Positions 17,571-27,628 of a stretch of DNA of 64,000 nt are shown here, in pieces. Within the stretch, counting starts at the first letter, position 1, and each line of letters begins with the position of its first letter. Below the pieces are notes generated by a model. It made no database searches, was not told the DNA's origin, and saw nothing but the letters and a program-made list of their open reading frames with translations. Made by a program: the position numbers and the translations under genes. Source of the DNA: Lentzea atacamensis (GTDB taxonomy: Bacteria; Actinomycetota; Actinomycetes; Mycobacteriales; Pseudonocardiaceae); the NCBI RefSeq assembly GCF_003269295.1, contig NZ_QLTT01000005.1:62001-126000 (forward strand), in the 5' to 3' direction.

Positions 17571-18452
17571 ATGGGGGAACCGAGGTACAGCCGCCGCAGC
17601 CTCATCGCGGCGATCGGCGTGATCATCGCGACAGCCGCAGGCGGCGCGACGTACGTGTCGTCGCCGTCCGATGCCACGGAGCAGCAGATCGCCACGGCGG
17701 ACCGCGTGCGCGGCACGAGCGCCGCCGAACCGACCGTCCGCTTCGAGCGCGTGTACTCGGCCGCCCGCCGCCGCGAGGTCACCCTCGCCTTCTACCTCCC
17801 GACCGGCGTGAACCCGCGCGGTCTGCCGATGTCGATCCTGCTGCACGGCCTGCACGGCGACGCCCGCCACGCCAACGCGGGCAACCTCGCCGGAGTGCTG
17901 ACCTCGGCCGTCGCGAAGGGCTCCGTCCCGGCGTTCGGCTTCGTCGCGGTCGACGGCGGTGACAACTACTGGCACGAGAACATCCCCGGCGACGACCCGA
18001 TGGCCATGCTGCTCGACGAGGTCCCGCAGTGGCTTCGTGAGCGCGGCTACGGCGAACCGTTCGCTGTGACGGGCGTGTCCATGGGCGGCTTCGGCTCGTT
18101 GCTCTACGCACGCCGCCGTGCCGAACGCGGCGACCCGATCGCGGCCGCCGCGGCCATCTCCCCCGGCCTGATCACGACGTGGCCGGAGATGGCCAAGCGC
18201 CGCGCGTTCAAGAACGAGGCCGAGTGGGCGTCGCTCGACCCGTTGCGCCACCTCAAGTCGACCGGCTCGACCGCGCTGGGTGTGTGGATCGGTGACCGCG
18301 ACCGGTTCATCGAGGGCACCCGCCGGTTCATCCGCGACGTGCGGCCCGAGGTCGGCATGGTGAAGGCCGGAGGGCACGACGACGGGTTCTACCGCAAGGT
18401 GACCCCCGACGTCGTGCGGTTCCTCGCCAAGTACGCCAAGCGGGCCGTCTAG
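17571..18452 (+). CDS. Exported alpha/beta-hydrolase, esterase D-like
   Basis: The N-terminus YSRRSLIAAIGVIIATAAGG is a twin-arginine-like signal with a hydrophobic stretch. The mature domain is an esterase fold: ILLHGLHGDARH (oxyanion region), the nucleophile elbow GVSMGG with Ser at about residue 170, WIGDRDRF for the acidic residue and KAGGHDDGFYRK for the catalytic histidine. It resembles the putative esterases of the S-formylglutathione hydrolase/antigen 85 superfamily. The stop codon shares CTAG with the convergent serine hydrolase stop at 18449. ATG 17571 follows GAGGTGAGC; a GTG two codons upstream is possible. Confidence 0.8.
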   Translation: MGEPRYSRRSLIAAIGVIIATAAGGATYVSSPSDATEQQIATADRVRGTSAAEPTVRFERVYSAARRREVTLAFYLPTGVNPRGLPMSILLHGLHGDARHANAGNLAGVLTSAVAKGSVPAFGFVAVDGGDNYWHENIPGDDPMAMLLDEVPQWLRERGYGEPFAVTGVSMGGFGSLLYARRRAERGDPIAAAAAISPGLITTWPEMAKRRAFKNEAEWASLDPLRHLKSTGSTALGVWIGDRDRFIEGTRRFIRDVRPEVGMVKAGGHDDGFYRKVTPDVVRFLAKYAKRAV

Positions 18453-19744
18453 ACCCGGGCTGCCACACGGCTCCAGTGCACCCAGCCGACGCGGCCGTTC
18501 CCGTCCCGGCCGCCCAGCGGAAGCACACCGCTCTTGTCGACCGCGATCAGGATGTCGTCCTTCAGGTGGACGTACTCGCATTCCTCCATCGACAACAGTG
18601 CCGCACTGATCGGGTCGCGACCGACCTGCCGCACCTTCACCCTGCCCTGGTCCGCCGGGGTGATGTGCACATCGAGCGCGGAGCAGCGGTAGAGCCCCAC
18701 GACCTTGTCCGGGTCCACCGGCGTCGGTTCCACGGGCACGTCGGGGAACTTCCGCTTGCGCACGCCCGCCAGCTCACCGAGCAGGTGGTCGAAGATCGCG
18801 CCGAAGACCGGCCCGGCCTCGTCCCCTCCGTTGACCAGCAGGGCCACCGCCACCCCGGCCGCCGGCACGACTCGCAGCATCGCCACGTAGCCGACGGTCA
18901 GGCCGGTGTGCCCGATCACCTCGCCGCCCTCGTGGTTGGACAGTTCCCAGCCGAGACCCCACCACCATTCGCCGGTGCCGAAGTCCGGGTGCGTGGCCTG
19001 CCGCTCGCGCATCGCGTCGAACTCGTTGGTGCTCAGGTGCATCCGCACGAACCCGAGCAGACCGCGGGCCGTCGTGGCGAGCACGGATCCGCCGGCGACC
19101 CACGACTCCGGCAGGTGCTCGGTCACCGGCAGCCCCTTCAGATGCCCGTCCGCCATCTCGTGCCGGGCGTAATCGGCCCTCGACGTCGCCGCCGTCACGT
19201 CCAGCGAGTCGGCCAGCTCACCCAGCACGGCCCGGAAAGGCTTGCCGCGCAACACCTCGACGATCCGGCCGAGCACCGCGTACCCGCTGTTGCAGTACGA
19301 GTAGAGCTCGCCAGGCGGACTGACCTGTCCCACCGTGGCGAGCAGGCCGACGTACTTCGCCAACAGGTCGTCACCCGAACCCGTCTCGAACTTCAGGTCG
19401 CCCTCGAACCCTGCCGTGTGACAGAGCAACTGGCGTGGCGTGATGACCTTCGCCGCCGCCTCGTCGGCGATCTGGAACTCCGGCAGCACGTCGCGCACCG
19501 GCCGGTCGAGGTCGAGCAGGCCCTCGTTGACGAGCCGCATGATCAGGGTGGCCGTCCACACCTTCGTGATCGACCCGATCTGGAAGAGCGTCTCACTGGT
19601 GACCGGCTCCTTCGTGACGCTGTTGCGCACACCCGCTGCCGCGTCGACGATCTGGCCGTCGTGCAGCACAGCTACCTGCGCGCCGACGACTCCGTGCTCT
19701 TCGATCAGCTCCGGCAGCCTGCGCTCGATCCACTCGGCGATCAC
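18449..19744 (-). CDS. Serine hydrolase, beta-lactamase family, copy 3
   Basis: 431 residues of the class C beta-lactamase/penicillin-binding-protein fold. The nucleophile motif is S58-I-T-K61 in FQIGSITKVWTA, the second motif is YCN in LYSYCNSGY, and the third is HTG in VIGHTGLT. A C-terminal extension of beta strands (after about residue 330, DPDKVVGLYRC) is shared by all three copies here. There is no signal peptide, so it is probably cytoplasmic. GTG 19744 is chosen because it overlaps the previous stop as GTGA and matches the paralogues' N-termini. The substrate is unknown: esterase, D-amino-acid amidase or similar. Confidence 0.85.
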   Translation of the reverse strand: MIAEWIERRLPELIEEHGVVGAQVAVLHDGQIVDAAAGVRNSVTKEPVTSETLFQIGSITKVWTATLIMRLVNEGLLDLDRPVRDVLPEFQIADEAAAKVITPRQLLCHTAGFEGDLKFETGSGDDLLAKYVGLLATVGQVSPPGELYSYCNSGYAVLGRIVEVLRGKPFRAVLGELADSLDVTAATSRADYARHEMADGHLKGLPVTEHLPESWVAGGSVLATTARGLLGFVRMHLSTNEFDAMRERQATHPDFGTGEWWWGLGWELSNHEGGEVIGHTGLTVGYVAMLRVVPAAGVAVALLVNGGDEAGPVFGAIFDHLLGELAGVRKRKFPDVPVEPTPVDPDKVVGLYRCSALDVHITPADQGRVKVRQVGRDPISAALLSMEECEYVHLKDDILIAVDKSGVLPLGGRDGNGRVGWVHWSRVAARV

Positions 19745-21051
19745 TGCCTCACCGCCACTCGCCCCCAGTGCAACCACTTGACCTTGCCCCTCTCATTGCG
19801 TCCACAAAGGACGACCACCTCGTGGCGTCCGTTCTCCTGCTCGACAGCGATCAACGCGTCATCGCGGAACCCCGTGTACTCCTCGATCACTGCCGGCGCC
19901 TCGTCGTCCCTCAGCGCTGCTCGCATCCGCACCCGGCCGTGTTCGCCCGCCGTGACGTGGATGTCGGCCCGCAGGGTGCGGTAGACCCCGACGACCGCGT
20001 CGACGTCGATCGGAACCGGGACGGCAGGCGGCTCGGGAGGCTCCCGCAGGGTGACGTTCGCCAGCTCTCCCAACACCTTCTCGTGCACCGCCCGTACGAC
20101 GGAGAGGGCCGCTCCCCCGTTGGTGAGCACCGCGACGGCGAGACCGCACGCCGGAATCACCCGCAGGTACGCCTGGTTGCCGGGCGTGCTGCCGTCGTGC
20201 CCCATACCGCTGAGGCCGTTCTCGTAGTCGTACAGGACCCAGCCGAGCCCCTGCCTGCCACCGAAGCCGAAGTCCGGCGGCACGACCTGCGTTTCCCGCA
20301 TCGCGTCGAACTCGGTGGTGCCCAGATGCATCCGCACGAACGCGAGCAGGTCCCGCGCGCTCATGGCGAGCACCGAGCCGGCCGGCGAGTCTCCCTCGGG
20401 CGTCTTCTCGGTGACGGGCTTCATCCCGTCGTCACCGCGCAGGTGCCCGGAGGCGCACCACCTGTCTGTGTACTCGGCATGGCGCGTGGCGGCGTTGCCC
20501 AGACCCAGCCGATCGAGGAGACGTTCGCGCAGAACGGTGTTGAAAGGCTTGCCGCGCAACACTTCCACAATCCGGCCGAGCACCACGTAGCCGCTGTTGC
20601 AGTACACGTACAGCTCGCCCGGCGGAGTCGTCTGCTCCGTGTCGGCCATGCGCTCCAGGTACTTCGCCAGCATGTCGTCGCCGTCGCCGGTGTCGTAGAA
20701 GAGATCACCCTCGAACCCCGCCGTGTGGCAGAGCAGCTGACGTGGCGTGATGACGCTCGCGGCCCGCTCGTCGGCCAGCCGGAACTCGGGAACGACGTCC
20801 CTGACCGGGCGGTTGAGGTCGAGCAGGCCCTCGTTCACCAGTTCCTGGACCAGCGTCGCCGTCCAGACCTTGGTGATCGAGCCGATCTGGAAGATCGAGT
20901 CCGAGGTCACCGGCTCGTTGGTGACGTTGTCCAGCACACCCGCTGCCGCGTCCACGATCTCGCCGTTGTGCAGCACGGCGACCTGCGCGCCGACGACGCC
21001 GTGTTCCTCGATCAGCTCCGGCAATCGGCGCCTGATCCACTCACCGATCAT
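19741..21051 (-). CDS. Serine hydrolase, beta-lactamase family, copy 2
   Basis: 436 residues, closely related to its two neighbours: MIGEWIRRRLPELIEEHG opening, GSITKVWTA nucleophile motif, VYCNSGYV second motif and the same C-terminal extension. In the third-motif region GMGHDGST replaces the HTG of copy 3, so the active site is not identical. ATG 21051 has GGAGGGAA upstream; a frame reaching 21138 would add 29 Arg/Pro-rich residues with no family support. It starts 20 bp after copy 1 and overlaps copy 3 by 4 bp. Confidence 0.85.
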   Translation of the reverse strand: MIGEWIRRRLPELIEEHGVVGAQVAVLHNGEIVDAAAGVLDNVTNEPVTSDSIFQIGSITKVWTATLVQELVNEGLLDLNRPVRDVVPEFRLADERAASVITPRQLLCHTAGFEGDLFYDTGDGDDMLAKYLERMADTEQTTPPGELYVYCNSGYVVLGRIVEVLRGKPFNTVLRERLLDRLGLGNAATRHAEYTDRWCASGHLRGDDGMKPVTEKTPEGDSPAGSVLAMSARDLLAFVRMHLGTTEFDAMRETQVVPPDFGFGGRQGLGWVLYDYENGLSGMGHDGSTPGNQAYLRVIPACGLAVAVLTNGGAALSVVRAVHEKVLGELANVTLREPPEPPAVPVPIDVDAVVGVYRTLRADIHVTAGEHGRVRMRAALRDDEAPAVIEEYTGFRDDALIAVEQENGRHEVVVLCGRNERGKVKWLHWGRVAVRQ

Positions 21052-21071
21052 CTTCCCTCCAGCTGTCGTGC

Positions 21072-22385
21072 TCAGACCCGGACCGCGGCACGGCCGTAGT
21101 GGAGCCAGCGGACGCGCTCGTGCTCGTCGCGTCCACACAGGACCAGCACAGCGTGCGAGCTGCCCTGAGGTTCGACGGAGATCAGAGCGTCGTCGCGCAA
21201 CGTGGTGTAGTCGGCGCCGCGCTCGCCGTCGGTCATCCCGGCCGCGGAGATCCAGTGCTTCGGCTCGTGACGAACTCGGACGCGACCGTTCGCGGCCGGC
21301 GTCACGTGGAGGTCGACGGCGGACGAGCGGTAGAAACCGGCGACCTTGTCGGCGTCGACCGGGACCGGTGTCTTCGGCGGCACGGGCAGATCGGGCACGC
21401 GGACGCCGGCGAGCTCGCCGAGGAGGTGGCTGAAGACCTCGCGCTGAAGCTTCGCCACTCCCCCGCCGTTGGTGAGCAAAGCGATCGCGACACCCGCCTC
21501 CGGGACGAGGCGCAGGGAAGCGGAGAAGCCCATCGTGTCGCCACCGTGGCCGAAGCCGCCGGAGTCGTGCACGGTCCAGCCGAGGCCCCAGCCACCGGGG
21601 GAACCTCTGTCGGGAATCCGGACGTGCTCGACCCGCATCGCGTCGTAGGCGCTCGTCTCCAGGTGCATGCGAGCGAAGCTGACGAGAGAACGCGCGTTCA
21701 TCGCGAACGCAGAACCAGCTGGGGCGTCGGAGCCCGGCATCGGGCGGTCCGTCGGGTCGTCGAGGGAGAGGTGACCTTCCGCAACCTCGAACCGGGAGTA
21801 CTCGTCGTAGTGCGTGGCGACGTCGGTCAGGCCCAGCGGTTCGACGAGCCGCTGGCGGAGCACGACGTGGAACGGCTTGCCGCGCAACACTTCGACGATC
21901 CGGCCGAGCACCACGTAACCGGCGTTGCAGTAGGAGAAGAGCTCACCGGGTGCGTGAAGCTGGGGAGCATCGGCGAGGAGGGCGACGAACTTCTCCACGC
22001 AGTCGTCACCGACGCCGGTGTCGAACCACTGGTCGCCCTCGAAGCCGCCGGTGTGGCACAGCAGCTGCCGAGGCGTGATCACCGACGCCGCGGCCTCGTC
22101 GGCGAGGCGGAACTCCGGCAGCACCTCGCGCACCGGCCGGTCGAGGTCGATCAAGCCGTCGTGGACCAGCTGCATCACCAGCGTGGCCGTCCAGGCCTTC
22201 GTGATCGACCCGATCTGGAAGAGCGAACCGGAGGTCACGGGCGCCCTCTTGACGGTGTTGCGCACGCCCGCCGCCGCGTCGTGGATCTCGCCGTCCGCGA
22301 GCACGGCGACCTGCGCGCCCGCGACGCCGTGTGCCGCGACGAGTTCGGGCAGCCTGCGGTGCAGCCATTCGGCTGTGCTGTTCAC
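21072..22385 (-). CDS. Serine hydrolase, beta-lactamase family, copy 1
   Basis: 437 residues with GSITKAWTATL (nucleophile Ser and Lys), FSYCNAGYV and a third-motif region GFGHGGDTMG. The start GTG 22385 has a strong GGGGGGAAC site. It is the first of three paralogues, each about 435 residues, in one minus-strand operon behind an RBBP9-like hydrolase. No copy has a Sec or Tat signal. Such cytosolic serine hydrolases often act on esters or peptides; whether they modify a beta-lactam cannot be told from sequence. Confidence 0.85.
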   Translation of the reverse strand: MNSTAEWLHRRLPELVAAHGVAGAQVAVLADGEIHDAAAGVRNTVKRAPVTSGSLFQIGSITKAWTATLVMQLVHDGLIDLDRPVREVLPEFRLADEAAASVITPRQLLCHTGGFEGDQWFDTGVGDDCVEKFVALLADAPQLHAPGELFSYCNAGYVVLGRIVEVLRGKPFHVVLRQRLVEPLGLTDVATHYDEYSRFEVAEGHLSLDDPTDRPMPGSDAPAGSAFAMNARSLVSFARMHLETSAYDAMRVEHVRIPDRGSPGGWGLGWTVHDSGGFGHGGDTMGFSASLRLVPEAGVAIALLTNGGGVAKLQREVFSHLLGELAGVRVPDLPVPPKTPVPVDADKVAGFYRSSAVDLHVTPAANGRVRVRHEPKHWISAAGMTDGERGADYTTLRDDALISVEPQGSSHAVLVLCGRDEHERVRWLHYGRAAVRV

Positions 22386-22406
22386 GTTCCCCCCAGAATG
22401 TGAGAC

Positions 22407-22985
22407 CTAGCGCGGTGAGAGCGGCACCGTCTTCGACCGCACCCACTTGAGCACCGAGGGCCACTCGCCGTAGCCCGCGTCGGTGTTGATGTGGGCCGCG
22501 CCTGGCAGCACGTCCACCTCGATGCGCAACGCCTCTGCCAGCTGCTTGGCGACCGGCATCGAGCAGTACGGGTCGGCGTCGCCCACGACGAGGCGGGTGT
22601 CGGTGGCGGCACGGCGCAGGCCGGCCGGGTCGAGCGGAGCCGGGAAGAACGACTTGATGGCCTTTTCCGGGTAGTCCGGTGCGGGCGGGGCGACCAGCAG
22701 CACGCGGTCGACGTGCCCGATGTCCTGCCTGGCGGCGTGGTGCAGCCAGAGGTAGCAGCCGAGCGAGTGGGCGACCACGACCCGTTCACGGTCGGCCGGT
22801 GCAGCCTCCAGGTGCGTGTCGAGCTCACGCAGCCACGTGGCGAGGTCGGGCTCGTCCGGGTCGCTGAAGTGCGGCATGTCCACCAGGCCGCCGTGCTCCG
22901 AGACCGTGCGGGCCAGCCAGCTCTGCCAGTGGTCGGGGCCTGAGCCGGACCAGCCGTGGAGGAGGAGCACGTGGGGCAGCGACAT
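22407..22985 (-). CDS. RBBP9/YdeN family alpha/beta-hydrolase
   Basis: 192 residues. It begins LPHVLLLHGWSGSGPDHWQ, the hallmark of RBBP9-type serine hydrolases. The nucleophile elbow is AHSLGCYLW, the acidic residue is in LVVGDADPYCS, and the histidine is in LPGAAHINTDAGYGEWP. The length is standard. It leads the operon with the three beta-lactamase-fold hydrolases, which begin 21 bp downstream. The physiological substrate of bacterial members is generally unknown. Confidence 0.85.
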   Translation of the reverse strand: MSLPHVLLLHGWSGSGPDHWQSWLARTVSEHGGLVDMPHFSDPDEPDLATWLRELDTHLEAAPADRERVVVAHSLGCYLWLHHAARQDIGHVDRVLLVAPPAPDYPEKAIKSFFPAPLDPAGLRRAATDTRLVVGDADPYCSMPVAKQLAEALRIEVDVLPGAAHINTDAGYGEWPSVLKWVRSKTVPLSPR

Positions 22986-23004
22986 GCCTCCACCTTAGAA
23001 CGCC

Positions 23005-23038
23005 GAAAGGGCGCCGGTGTGATCACCGGCGCCCTTTC
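23005..23038. terminator. Strong hairpin after clpX
   Basis: A perfect 15-bp stem (GAAAGGGCGCCGGTG and its complement) with a TGAT loop lies 16 bp past the clpX stop and before the RBBP9-like gene. It should end clpX transcription. Confidence 0.75.
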
Positions 23039-23053
23039 AGAGAGATCAAGAAA

Positions 23054-24334
23054 CTACGCGGACTTCTCCCGGCGCTCCCGGCGCGAGGGCTGCCGAGCCA
23101 CGATCGTCGGGTTCACGTTCTCCTTCACCGTCTGCTCGGTGATGACGACCTTGGCGACGTCCGTGCGGCTCGGGATGTCGTACATCACCGGGAGCAGGAC
23201 CTCTTCCATGATCGCGCGCAGACCGCGGGCACCGGTTCCGCGCAGGATCGCCTGGTCGGCGACCGCCTCGAGCGCGGTCTTGGTGAACTCCAGCTCGACG
23301 CCGTCCATCTCGAAGAGCTTCTGGTACTGCTTCACCAGGGCGTTCTTCGGCTCGGTGAGGATCTGCACCAGGGACGGCTTGTCGAGGTTCGTGACGGAGG
23401 CGACCATCGGCAGACGCCCGATGAACTCGGGAATCAGGCCGAACTTGATCAGGTCCTCCGGCATGGAGTCGGCGAAGTAGTCCGCCGCGTCCACCTCGGC
23501 CTTGGAGCGGACCTCGGCACCGAAGCCCAGGCCGCGCTTGCCGACCCGGTCCTGGATGATCTTCTCCAGGCCCGCGAAGGCGCCCGCCACGATGAACAGC
23601 ACGTTCGTCGTGTCGATCTGGATGAACTCCTGGTGCGGGTGCTTGCGGCCGCCCTGCGGGGGCACCGATGCGGTGGTGCCTTCCAGGATCTTGAGCAGCG
23701 CCTGCTGGACGCCCTCACCGGACACGTCGCGCGTGATCGACGGGTTTTCACTCTTTCGAGCGATCTTGTCGACCTCGTCGATGTAGATGATGCCCGTCTC
23801 GGCGCGCTTGACGTCGTAGTCGGCGGCCTGGATGAGCTTCAGGAGGATGTTCTCGACGTCCTCACCGACGTAACCGGCCTCCGTCAGCGCTGTCGCGTCG
23901 GCGATGGCGAACGGCACGTTCAGCATCTTCGCGAGTGTCTGCGCGAGGTAGGTCTTGCCGCAGCCCGTGGGGCCGAGCATCAGAATGTTGGACTTCGCCA
24001 GCTCAACGCCGTCGTCACGACCCTCGCGCCCGCGGTCGCCCGCCTGGATGCGCTTGTAGTGGTTGTAGACGGCGACGGAGAGGGTGCGCTTGGCATCACT
24101 CTGGCCGATGACGTACTGGTCGAGGAACTCGTGGATCTCGGCGGGCTTCGGCAGCTCGTCGAGCTTCACGTCGCCGGCTTCCGCCAGCTCCTCCTCGATG
24201 ATCTCGTTGCAGAGATCGATGCACTCATCGCAGATGTAGACGCCGGGGCCGGCGATGAGTTTCTTCACCTGCTTCTGGCTCTTTCCGCAGAAAGAGCACT
24301 TCAGCAAGTCGCCGCCGTCACCGATACGCGCCAT
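23054..24334 (-). CDS. clpX: ATP-dependent Clp protease unfoldase subunit ClpX
   Basis: AAA+ unfoldase that feeds tagged substrates to ClpP1P2. It has an N-terminal zinc-binding domain (CSFCGK ... CDEC, residues about 13-40), Walker A GPTGCGKT, Walker [10 protein letters not shown], the pore loop GYVGEDV and an RGTGARGLR sensor-2 region. It is 426 residues from ATG 24334; an in-frame extension to 24406 is not conserved in the family. It is separated from clpP2 by 243 bp that includes a terminator, so it probably has its own promoter. Confidence 0.96.
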   Translation of the reverse strand: MARIGDGGDLLKCSFCGKSQKQVKKLIAGPGVYICDECIDLCNEIIEEELAEAGDVKLDELPKPAEIHEFLDQYVIGQSDAKRTLSVAVYNHYKRIQAGDRGREGRDDGVELAKSNILMLGPTGCGKTYLAQTLAKMLNVPFAIADATALTEAGYVGEDVENILLKLIQAADYDVKRAETGIIYIDEVDKIARKSENPSITRDVSGEGVQQALLKILEGTTASVPPQGGRKHPHQEFIQIDTTNVLFIVAGAFAGLEKIIQDRVGKRGLGFGAEVRSKAEVDAADYFADSMPEDLIKFGLIPEFIGRLPMVASVTNLDKPSLVQILTEPKNALVKQYQKLFEMDGVELEFTKTALEAVADQAILRGTGARGLRAIMEEVLLPVMYDIPSRTDVAKVVITEQTVKENVNPTIVARQPSRRERREKSA

Positions 24335-24539
24335 GACCGCTGACCTATGTCCCCTCCGGCGCACACCTGCTGTAGTGCGCCTGCTGACTTGCTGTGGCAG
24401 TCCCACTGGCTGTGGGTGCTGAGCCCGTTCTCCTGACGGTACCTGGCCTACCCCGTTTCAGGGGAGGACCAGCGTCCCCCCGACGCCCCGATCAGGCCAG
24501 TTAACCGGTCACATCGGCGTGTCGGGTGGGCGCGCGGTG

Positions 24540-24569
24540 CCCGCCTTCTGGGGTTTCCCAGAAGGCGGG
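24540..24569. terminator. Hairpin after clpP2
   Basis: A perfect 13-bp stem (CCCGCCTTCTGGG and its complement) with a GTTT loop, 9 bp beyond the clpP2 stop. It should end the clpP1P2 transcript before clpX. Confidence 0.75.
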
Positions 24570-24577
24570 AGCTCACA

Positions 24578-25207
24578 TCAGGACTTGGCGGAAAGCTTCC
24601 GGTAGGGCAGCACGGAGTCGACGATGCCGTACTCCCTGGCTTCCTCGGCCGTGAGGATCCGGTCGCGCTCGATGCTCTCGCGGACCTCCTCTGCCGTCCG
24701 GTTCGTGTGCCGCGCCAGGGTGGACTCCATCAGGCGGCGCACGCGCTGGATCTCGTTCGACTGGATCTCCAGGTCGGACACCTGACCGTACGCACCTTCC
24801 ATCGAAGGCTGGTGGATCAGGATTCGCGCGTTCGGCAGCGCGTGGCGCTTGCCGGGCGTGCCGGCGGCCAGCAGCACCGCGGCGGCCGATGCGGCCTGGC
24901 CGAGGCAGTACGTCTGGATGTCCGGGCGCACGAACTGCATGGTGTCGTAGATGGCCATCAGCGAGGTGAACGAGCCACCCGGCGAGTTGATGTACATCAG
25001 GATGTCGCGATCCGGGTCCTCGGACTCGAGCACCAGCAGCTGCGCCATGACGTCGTTGGCCGAGGCGTCGTCAACCTGCACGCCGAGGAAGATGATGCGC
25101 TCCTCGAACAGCTTGTTGTACGGGTTCGACTCCTTCATGCCGTAGCTGGTGCGCTCGACGAACGAGGGCAGCACGTACCGCGACTGAGGCATGTGGAACT
25201 GGCTCAC
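24578..25207 (-). CDS. clpP2: ATP-dependent Clp protease proteolytic subunit ClpP2
   Basis: 209 residues. The catalytic serine is S107 in [10 protein letters not shown] and the histidine is H132 in ARILIHQPS. The N-terminal [19 protein letters not shown] segment and the GQAAS variant of the GMAAS motif are the marks of actinobacterial ClpP2. It assembles with ClpP1 into a mixed 14-mer used with ClpX or ClpC1. It starts 19 bp after clpP1 in the same operon, so the two are made together. Confidence 0.95.
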   Translation of the reverse strand: MSQFHMPQSRYVLPSFVERTSYGMKESNPYNKLFEERIIFLGVQVDDASANDVMAQLLVLESEDPDRDILMYINSPGGSFTSLMAIYDTMQFVRPDIQTYCLGQAASAAAVLLAAGTPGKRHALPNARILIHQPSMEGAYGQVSDLEIQSNEIQRVRRLMESTLARHTNRTAEEVRESIERDRILTAEEAREYGIVDSVLPYRKLSAKS

Positions 25208-25226
25208 TTCGAGATCTCCTCAGCTT

Positions 25227-25841
25227 CTAGTTGCCCGAACGCACCGACTGGGGGCGAGTGACGACCTTGTCGACAAAGCCGTACTCGAGCGCCTCCTGCG
25301 CGGTGAACCAGCGGTCGCGGTCCGAGTCCTGGATGACCCGCTCGACCGGCTGGCCGGTGTGCTCGGCGATGAGCTCCGCCATCTCGCGCTTGGTGCGCGT
25401 CAGCATGTCCGCCTGGATCGCGATGTCCGCGGCCGTACCGCCGACACCGGCCGACGGCTGGTGCATGAGGATGCGCGCGTGCGGGAGCGCGTGGCGCTTG
25501 CCGGGAGCCCCCGCGGAGAGCAGGAACTGACCCATGGAGGCCGCGAGGCCCATCGCGTACGTGGCCACGTCCGGCTCGATGAGCTGCATCGTGTCGTAGA
25601 TGGCCATGCCCGCGGTGACGGAACCACCCGGAGAGTTGATGTAGAGGGTGATGTCCTTGTCGGGGTCCTCAGCGGCCAGCAGCAGCAGCTGAGCGGTGAT
25701 GGTGTTGGCGATGCCCTCTTCGACCTGCGATCCCAGGACGATGATCCGCTCGCGGAGCAGCCGCTCGTACACCGAGTCGTTGAGGTTCATCCCGGCGGTG
25801 GCCGACCGCATCTCGGGGGTCGGGAAGGAGTGCTGCGTCAC
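25227..25841 (-). CDS. clpP1: ATP-dependent Clp protease proteolytic subunit ClpP1
   Basis: 204 residues. The catalytic serine is S102 in MGLAASMG and the histidine is H127 in ARILMHQPS; the [17 protein letters not shown] tail is typical. It forms the hetero-oligomeric protease with the product of the next gene. The start is GTG 25841, preceded by AGGCAG; ATG codons at residues 11 and 18 are alternatives, and part of this N-terminus may be removed as a propeptide. Tig lies upstream on the same strand behind a terminator. Confidence 0.95.
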   Translation of the reverse strand: MTQHSFPTPEMRSATAGMNLNDSVYERLLRERIIVLGSQVEEGIANTITAQLLLLAAEDPDKDITLYINSPGGSVTAGMAIYDTMQLIEPDVATYAMGLAASMGQFLLSAGAPGKRHALPHARILMHQPSAGVGGTAADIAIQADMLTRTKREMAELIAEHTGQPVERVIQDSDRDRWFTAQEALEYGFVDKVVTRPQSVRSGN

Positions 25842-25910
25842 GTCTGCCTGCCTAACTCCAGGTGGAACGAATCTGGATGCGAAAACTCTCTGCGACCGAC
25901 CTTAACGAAG

Positions 25911-25942
25911 GCGGGCGGCGTCAGATGCCCGACACCGCCCGC
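25911..25942. terminator. Hairpin between tig and clpP1
   Basis: GCGGGCGGCGTC pairs with GACACCGCCCGC (one mismatch) with an 8-base loop, 55 bp past the tig stop. It is likely the tig terminator. Confidence 0.6.
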
Positions 25943-25996
25943 GTTCGCTCTAGGCAGTATTTTCGGCGCTCACCCGCTGGCGGGGAGTCGCCTGGA

Positions 25997-27346
25997 TCAC
26001 TCGCCCGCGTTGTCCTCATCGGACTTGGTCTCGCCGAAGAGCTCGTCGAGGTCCAGCTTCTGACCAGCCGTGTCGCTCACCGAGGCCTGGCGGACGACGC
26101 TCGCGAGCGCCTTGCCCCTGCGGACGTCGGCGAAGATCGCGCCGAGCTGCCCCGACTGCTGGGCCCGCTTGACGTACTCGTCCGGGCTGATGCCGAAGCG
26201 CTGGGCCTGGTAGATGATCCGCTCGGTCAGCTCGCCGTCGGACACCGTGACCTGCTCGGCGTCGGCGATCGAGTCGAGCACCAGCTGCGTCTTGACGGCC
26301 TGCTCGGCGGCCTTGCGGAGCTCGGCGTCGAACTCCTCCTCCGACTGGCCCTGCTCCTCGAGCCATGCGGCGAACTTGGCGTCGTCGTGGTCGAAGGCGT
26401 GCACGGCGTCGTGCTTGCGGGCGTCGATCTCGCCCTGGACGATGCCCTCCGGCAGCGGGACCTCGGTGGTCTCGAGCAGCGCCTCGAGGACCTTGTCGCG
26501 CGCCTGGACGCCCTGCTGCATCTTCTTGACGCGGCCGAGGCGGTTCTTCAGGTCGTCCTTGAGCTCGTCGAGCGTGTCGAACTCGCTGGCGAGCTGCGCG
26601 AACTCGTCGTCGAGCTCGGGGAGCTGACGCTCCTTGACGGTGTTCAGCACCACGGTCACCTCGGCCTCACGGCCCTGGTGCTCGCCGGCGACGAGCGTGG
26701 TGGTGAAGGTCTTGGTCTCGCCCTCGGAAGCGCCGAGCAGAGCGTCGTCGATGCCCTCGACGAGCTGGCCGGAGCCGATCTCGTAGGACAGGCCGCTGGT
26801 GCGCGCCTCCTCGACCTCTTCACCGTCGACCGTGGCCGACAAGTCGACGATGACGAAGTCACCGTTCTCGACCGGGCGGGTCACACCGGTCAGCGTGCCG
26901 AAGCGGGCGCGGAGCTCGTCGAGCTGCGTGGCCACGTCCTCGTCGGTGACCTCCTGCTCGTCGACCGTGACCGCCAGCTCGCCGAAGGCGGGCACGGTGA
27001 TCTCGGGACGAACGTCGACCTCGGCGGTGAACTCGAGCGTCTCGCCGTCCTCGATCTTGGTGACCTCGAAGTCGGGACGGCCGAGCGTGCGCACCTCACC
27101 CGCGGAGACCGCTTCCAGGTACTTGGCCGGGATGGCCTCCTGGATGACCTCGTCCAGAACCGGAGCGCGGCCGATGCGGCTCTCCAGCACCTTGGCGGGG
27201 GCCTTGCCCGGACGGAAACCGGGGATGCGGACCTGCTTCGCGAGCTTCCGGTACGCCTGGTCGAAGTTCGACTTGAGCTCGTCGAACGGCACCTCGACGT
27301 TGATCCGGACCCTCGTCGGGCTCAGGTGCTCGACGGTGCTCTTCAA
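25997..27346 (-). CDS. tig: Trigger factor, ribosome-bound chaperone
   Basis: 449 residues. The ribosome-binding domain has the FRxGKxP signature ([14 protein letters not shown], near residues 42-55), followed by a PPIase-type domain ([17 protein letters not shown]) and a helical C-terminal domain with an acidic tail ([16 protein letters not shown]). It holds nascent chains at the ribosome exit. The start is TTG 27346, with GAGGAG upstream, giving [14 protein letters not shown] as in the family; a frame reaching 27454 is unsupported. Gene order tig-clpP1-clpP2-clpX is conserved across actinobacteria. Confidence 0.95.
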   Translation of the reverse strand: MKSTVEHLSPTRVRINVEVPFDELKSNFDQAYRKLAKQVRIPGFRPGKAPAKVLESRIGRAPVLDEVIQEAIPAKYLEAVSAGEVRTLGRPDFEVTKIEDGETLEFTAEVDVRPEITVPAFGELAVTVDEQEVTDEDVATQLDELRARFGTLTGVTRPVENGDFVIVDLSATVDGEEVEEARTSGLSYEIGSGQLVEGIDDALLGASEGETKTFTTTLVAGEHQGREAEVTVVLNTVKERQLPELDDEFAQLASEFDTLDELKDDLKNRLGRVKKMQQGVQARDKVLEALLETTEVPLPEGIVQGEIDARKHDAVHAFDHDDAKFAAWLEEQGQSEEEFDAELRKAAEQAVKTQLVLDSIADAEQVTVSDGELTERIIYQAQRFGISPDEYVKRAQQSGQLGAIFADVRRGKALASVVRQASVSDTAGQKLDLDELFGETKSDEDNAGE

Positions 27347-27628
27347 CGTGGACTCCTCGTAGCGAACAAGAACGTGCAGACAGCCGGTACCGCCTGATGT
27401 GGCGCCCGGATTCCCAGCGAGTCTAGGCGAGACCCGCGCTGTGACCGCCGCCACCCCTGTCCACGCATCGTTCGGCCCAGCTCGGCCTCAACGACCGGAC
27501 CAACCGTTTCAGCTTGCCGACCGATCTTCACCAGCAAGCGATGGCATTGCGTGACCGAGCTACTACCGTTTCGGTCCGGCGGTCGCACGGCCGCTCTGGG
27601 GTGCTACGTGAATATTGAGGGGAAACAG

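Noticed and set aside
18449-22385. Beta-lactam resistance cluster
   Set aside because: The three serine hydrolases lack signal peptides and lie with a cytosolic RBBP9-like gene, with no beta-lactam regulator or transporter nearby.
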